This document shows, piece after piece, positions 16,180 to 19,067 of a DNA stretch of 19,067 nucleotides. The notes below the pieces were generated by a model. The model was not told the origin of the DNA. It ran no database searches and worked only from the letters and a program-made list of their open reading frames with translations. Where the stretch lies: the NCBI RefSeq assembly GCF_902167705.1, contig NZ_CABHMZ010000020.1:1-19067 (forward strand), written 5' to 3'. A program made the position numbers and the translations under genes. The stretch's first letter is position 1. Every line of letters begins with the position of its first letter. This stretch comes from Streptococcus constellatus (lineage in GTDB: Bacteria > Bacillota > Bacilli > Lactobacillales > Streptococcaceae).

Positions 16180-16722
16180 ATGCTAGAACAAAACATTAAG
16201 AAAGTGTTGGTTTCACATGATGAGATCGTAACAGCAACTCAAAAGCTAGGAGCTCAATTAACGAATGATTATGAGGGACAAAATCCTATTTTTGTAGGAA
16301 TTCTCAAGGGCTCTGTTCCTTTTATGGCAGAACTGATAAAGCACGTTGATACTCATATTGAAATAGATTTTATGTTAGTATCAAGCTATCATGGAGGGAC
16401 TTCTAGTAGTGGTGTGATCGATATCATAAAAGATATTGATCAGGATGTTGCTGGACGGCATATTCTTTTTGTTGAAGATATTATTGATACAGGAAAAACA
16501 TTGAAAAGTCTTTGTGAACTATTTAGAGAGAAAAAGGCTGCGTCTGTTAAAATTGCGACACTTTTGGACAAGCCCGAAGGGCGAAAAGTTGATATTGAAG
16601 CAGATTACACATGCTTTACGATTCCAAATGAGTTTGTAGTCGGTTATGGTCTGGATTTTGATGAAAATTATCGGAATCTTCCGTATGTAGGGGTTTTAAA
16701 AGAAGAAGTTTATACAAAATAA
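16180..16722 (+). CDS. hpt: Hypoxanthine-guanine phosphoribosyltransferase
   Basis: Hpt converts hypoxanthine and guanine to IMP and GMP using PRPP (purine salvage). The 180-residue length is normal. The PRPP-binding motif [12 protein letters not shown] (97-108) is present, along with [12 protein letters not shown] (41-52) for pyrophosphate binding and the flexible loop [11 protein letters not shown] (68-78). It starts 5 bases after tilS. In Gram-positives this protein can associate with TilS and FtsH in control of ftsH expression, as reported for Bacillus and Listeria; here only the adjacency is seen. Confidence 0.97.
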   Translation: MLEQNIKKVLVSHDEIVTATQKLGAQLTNDYEGQNPIFVGILKGSVPFMAELIKHVDTHIEIDFMLVSSYHGGTSSSGVIDIIKDIDQDVAGRHILFVEDIIDTGKTLKSLCELFREKKAASVKIATLLDKPEGRKVDIEADYTCFTIPNEFVVGYGLDFDENYRNLPYVGVLKEEVYTK

Positions 16723-16742
16723 AAAGGTATATTGATAGATAG

Positions 16743-18713
16743 ATGAAAAATAAACAAAATAATGGTTTTATAAAAAATCCTTTCTTATATATTTTAATCA
16801 TTGTTGTTGTTATTACAGGTTTTCAGTATTTTTCAGCTGGAAGTTCTGTAGGTCGCAGCCAACAAATTAACTATACTGAGTTAGTTAAAGAAATTAGAAA
16901 TGGAAATGTAAAGGATATTAGCTATCAGCCAAATGGTAGTGTTATTGAAGTTGCAGGTACTTATAAGAAAGAAAAGAAAGTAAAAGACAATACAGGTATT
17001 CAGTTTTTTACGCCCTCTTCTACATCTGTAAGTCGCTTTACTAGTGTTATTCTGCCTTCAGACTTAACAGTAGCTGAATTGCAAAAATTAGCTTCAGCTA
17101 AGGGAACTGAAATCACCATTAAACGTGAAAGTTCAAGTGGTATATGGATTCAAGTGTTGACAACTCTGGTGCCATTTGCCATCTTTGCTTTCTTCCTGTT
17201 TTCTATGATGAATCAAGGTGGAGGCGGCGGAGCGCGTGGAGCTATGAGCTTTGGGCGTAATAAAGCGCGTGCAACAAATAAAGAAGATATAAAAGTACGC
17301 TTTTCTGATGTAGCAGGTGCGGAAGAAGAAAAACAAGAACTAGTTGAAGTTGTTGAATTTCTAAAAGATCCTAAACGTTATACAAAACTAGGAGCTCGCA
17401 TACCAGCTGGTGTTCTTCTTGAAGGCCCTCCAGGGACTGGTAAAACTCTTCTTGCTAAAGCAGTAGCTGGTGAAGCAGGCGTTCCATTCTTTAGTATTTC
17501 AGGTTCAGATTTCGTTGAAATGTTTGTCGGTGTCGGTGCTAGCCGTGTTCGCTCCCTTTTTGAAGATGCAAAAAAGGCAGCTCCAGCGATTATCTTTATT
17601 GATGAAATTGATGCTGTTGGTCGTCAACGTGGTGTCGGTCTTGGCGGAGGAAATGATGAGCGCGAGCAAACCCTTAATCAACTTCTGATTGAGATGGATG
17701 GTTTTGAAGGCAATGAAGGGATTATCGTCATTGCTGCTACTAACCGAAGTGATGTTTTAGATCCCGCTCTTTTGCGTCCTGGTCGATTTGACCGTAAAGT
17801 TCTTGTTGGTCAGCCAGATGTAAAAGGTCGTGAAGCAATCCTTCGTGTTCACGCTAGAAATAAACCTCTTGCTGAAGATGTTGACTTAAAACTAGTTGCT
17901 CAACAAACGCCTGGTTTTGTTGGTGCTGATTTGGAAAATGTCTTAAATGAAGCAGCTCTTGTCGCAGCGCGTCGGAATAAAAAAGTTATTGATGCTTCCG
18001 ATATAGATGAAGCAGAAGACCGTGTTATTGCAGGGCCGTCTAAAAAAGATAAGACAGTTTCACAACGTGATCGGCAAATTGTTGCTTATCATGAAGCAGG
18101 ACATACCATTGTTGGTCTTGTTTTATCAAATGCACGTGTTGTTCACAAGGTAACCATTGTACCCCGTGGTCGTGCAGGTGGATATATGATTGCTCTCCCG
18201 AAAGAAGACCAGACCCTTTTATCTAAAGAAGATATGAAGGAACAACTTGCAGGACTTATGGGAGGACGTGTTGCTGAGGAAATTATTTTCAATGTCCAAA
18301 CTACAGGTGCTTCAAATGACTTTGAACAAGCTACACAAATGGCACGTGCGATGGTAACAGAGTATGGTATGAGTGAAAAACTCGGTCCTGTTCAATATGA
18401 AGGAAACCATGCGATGTTTGGCGCTGCGAGCCCACAAAAATCAATTTCAGAGCAAACTGCATATGAAATTGATGAAGAAGTTCGTAATTTGCTTAATGAA
18501 GCGCGCAACAAAGCAGCAGAAATTATCCAATCAAATCGCGAAAAGCATAAATTAATTGCAGAAGCTCTTCTTAAATACGAAACACTTGATAGTCATCAAA
18601 TCAAATCATTATATGAAACTGGCGAAATGCCTGATGAACCAAATGCAAGTTCTTCACATGCTTTGAGCTACGATGAAGTGAAATCTCAAATGGAAGAGCA
18701 AAAACCCGAATAA
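16743..18713 (+). CDS. ftsH: ATP-dependent zinc metalloprotease FtsH
   Basis: FtsH is a hexameric membrane AAA+ protease that extracts and degrades membrane and regulatory proteins. The 656-residue chain has transmembrane helices at about 12-30 and 135-155 flanking an extracellular domain. A Gly-rich linker (159-166) leads to the AAA+ module with Walker A GPPGTGKT (228-235), Walker B IIFIDEID (283-290) and the second region of homology ([20 protein letters not shown]). The zinc protease site is HEAGH (450-454), with Asp526 as probable third ligand. An AAAAAGG site precedes the start. In pneumococcus comX follows ftsH; here a terminator and IS remnants follow instead. Confidence 0.98.
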   Translation: MKNKQNNGFIKNPFLYILIIVVVITGFQYFSAGSSVGRSQQINYTELVKEIRNGNVKDISYQPNGSVIEVAGTYKKEKKVKDNTGIQFFTPSSTSVSRFTSVILPSDLTVAELQKLASAKGTEITIKRESSSGIWIQVLTTLVPFAIFAFFLFSMMNQGGGGGARGAMSFGRNKARATNKEDIKVRFSDVAGAEEEKQELVEVVEFLKDPKRYTKLGARIPAGVLLEGPPGTGKTLLAKAVAGEAGVPFFSISGSDFVEMFVGVGASRVRSLFEDAKKAAPAIIFIDEIDAVGRQRGVGLGGGNDEREQTLNQLLIEMDGFEGNEGIIVIAATNRSDVLDPALLRPGRFDRKVLVGQPDVKGREAILRVHARNKPLAEDVDLKLVAQQTPGFVGADLENVLNEAALVAARRNKKVIDASDIDEAEDRVIAGPSKKDKTVSQRDRQIVAYHEAGHTIVGLVLSNARVVHKVTIVPRGRAGGYMIALPKEDQTLLSKEDMKEQLAGLMGGRVAEEIIFNVQTTGASNDFEQATQMARAMVTEYGMSEKLGPVQYEGNHAMFGAASPQKSISEQTAYEIDEEVRNLLNEARNKAAEIIQSNREKHKLIAEALLKYETLDSHQIKSLYETGEMPDEPNASSSHALSYDEVKSQMEEQKPE

Positions 18714-18770
18714 GTTTAAAATGTAAAAAGACTCATTGTCAGCTACAGTAAGCTGGTATCAGTTAACATT

Positions 18771-18798
18771 AAGAGAGAACAAAGTTCTCTCTTTTTTA
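18771..18798 (+). terminator. Terminator after ftsH
   Basis: AAGAGAGAAC (18771-18780) pairs perfectly with GTTCTCTCTT (18784-18793) around an AAA loop and runs into TTTTTT. It is a strong intrinsic terminator ending the ftsH transcript. Confidence 0.92.
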
Positions 18799-18801
18799 TG
18801 T

Positions 18802-18972
18802 TCAAATCGATGAGAATGCGTTTTTGATCTTATCAAAAGTCATCAAGCTAAAAGCATTTCGCTTGATAACTTTGAAGAGGTTGCTGGTAGTCTCTAGCTT
18901 AGCGTTGGAGTAAGAGAATTTTAAAAAAAGGTAAGTAAAACTCCTCGTGTATTTTTGTTCTGGTATTTCTTT
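18802..18972 (-). pseudogene. ISL3-family transposase remnant (C-terminal fragment)
   Basis: The minus strand reads 56 residues to a TGA at 18802-18804. It contains FSYSNAKLETTSNLFKVIKR, then NAFSLMTFDKIKNAF, which matches the C-terminal YSNAKLEATNxLIKxIKRxAFG pattern of ISL3-family transposases. The frame is blocked upstream by TAA at 18973-18975, and the residues before FSYSN do not look like the family, so a frameshift or deletion is likely. Everything further upstream is replaced by the IS30 end at 18981. It is a dead fragment. Confidence 0.75.
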
Positions 18973-18980
18973 TTATATAA

Positions 18981-19067
18981 GATAAATTGCAAGAATAAGT
19001 GCAACATTTACTCTAACTCATCCACTAGAGCTTCATAAGCAGTTCTGTAAGCTAAACATTTTCGTGG
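18981..19067 (-). mobile_element. Right end of an IS30-family insertion sequence (partial, right edge)
   Basis: These 87 bases are the exact reverse complement of positions 1-87: terminal repeat at 18981-19007, then transposase tail. The element sits next to the degraded ISL3 fragment. Both IS30 copies direct their transposase 3' ends into the window, so they are inverted relative to each other around oriC. Confidence 0.85.
19008..19067 (-). pseudogene. IS30-family transposase, C-terminal 19 codons (cut by window edge)
   Basis: On the minus strand this reads PRKCLAYRTAYEALVDELE with the TAA at 19008-19010, identical to the copy at the left edge. Partial because the window ends here. Confidence 0.8.

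Noticed and set aside
17470..17688. Alternative-frame ORF within ftsH (also 18373-18555)
   Set aside because: Shadow frames of the highly conserved FtsH coding sequence.
1..19067. CRISPR arrays, prophage, toxin-antitoxin or defence islands
   Set aside because: No regularly spaced repeats and no such genes seen; apart from the IS ends and comCD the content is conserved core genes.

Overview
This is a chromosomal origin-of-replication segment from a streptococcus, most likely the Streptococcus anginosus group. The gene order is comD-comC / tRNA-Arg / rlmH / htrA / parB / dnaA / dnaN / DUF951 / ychF / pth / mfd / rqcP / divIC / SP_0009-like / serine hydrolase / tilS / hpt / ftsH, which is the order I recall for the oriC neighbourhood of mitis- and anginosus-type streptococci. 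The DNA is AT-rich. The clearest species marker is a 48-codon comC that the supplied ORF calls miss. Its predicted mature pheromone, DSRIRMRFDFLKLFGK, closely resembles the anginosus-group CSP I remember (DSRIRMGFDFSKLFGK), with two substitutions.

Layout. Positions 1-87 and 18981-19067 are a perfect 87-bp inverted repeat. Both are the right-hand end of one IS30-family element, comprising the last 19 codons of the transposase plus the terminal repeat. At the left the element interrupts comD on the minus strand after about codon 147, removing the kinase domain. comC, its ComE-type promoter, a tRNA-Arg(TCT) unit with its own promoter and terminator, and rlmH follow on the minus strand. From htrA onward almost everything is on the plus strand, the exception being a YehR/DUF1307-like lipoprotein (6768-7268). 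oriC is spread over DnaA-box clusters before htrA, before dnaA and between dnaA and dnaN. The dnaA-dnaN gap also holds a DnaA-trio-like unwinding element. A perfect parS palindrome lies inside tilS. After ftsH come a strong terminator, a degraded ISL3-family transposase tail, and the second IS30 end.

How it works together. dnaA, dnaN, parB and parS handle initiation, the sliding clamp and origin segregation. ychF, pth, mfd, rqcP, tilS and rlmH are translation, repair and ribosome-quality housekeeping genes. From rqcP to hpt the genes overlap or nearly abut and look like one operon with divIC (division); ftsH (membrane proteolysis) follows closely. htrA carries a matching CiaR box, linking surface proteolysis to the CiaRH stress and competence-control system. 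comC and comD encode the competence pheromone and its receptor, and the receptor appears broken here.

This is mostly a conserved core region. I see no undescribed multi-gene system. The points most worth a second look are the IS-truncated comD beside an intact variant comC, the inverted IS copies bracketing oriC, the two near-identical outward-facing promoter arms between the lipoprotein gene and ychF, and candidate leaderless starts for parB and rlmH. The window may be a whole draft contig that ends where the assembler met the IS repeat.
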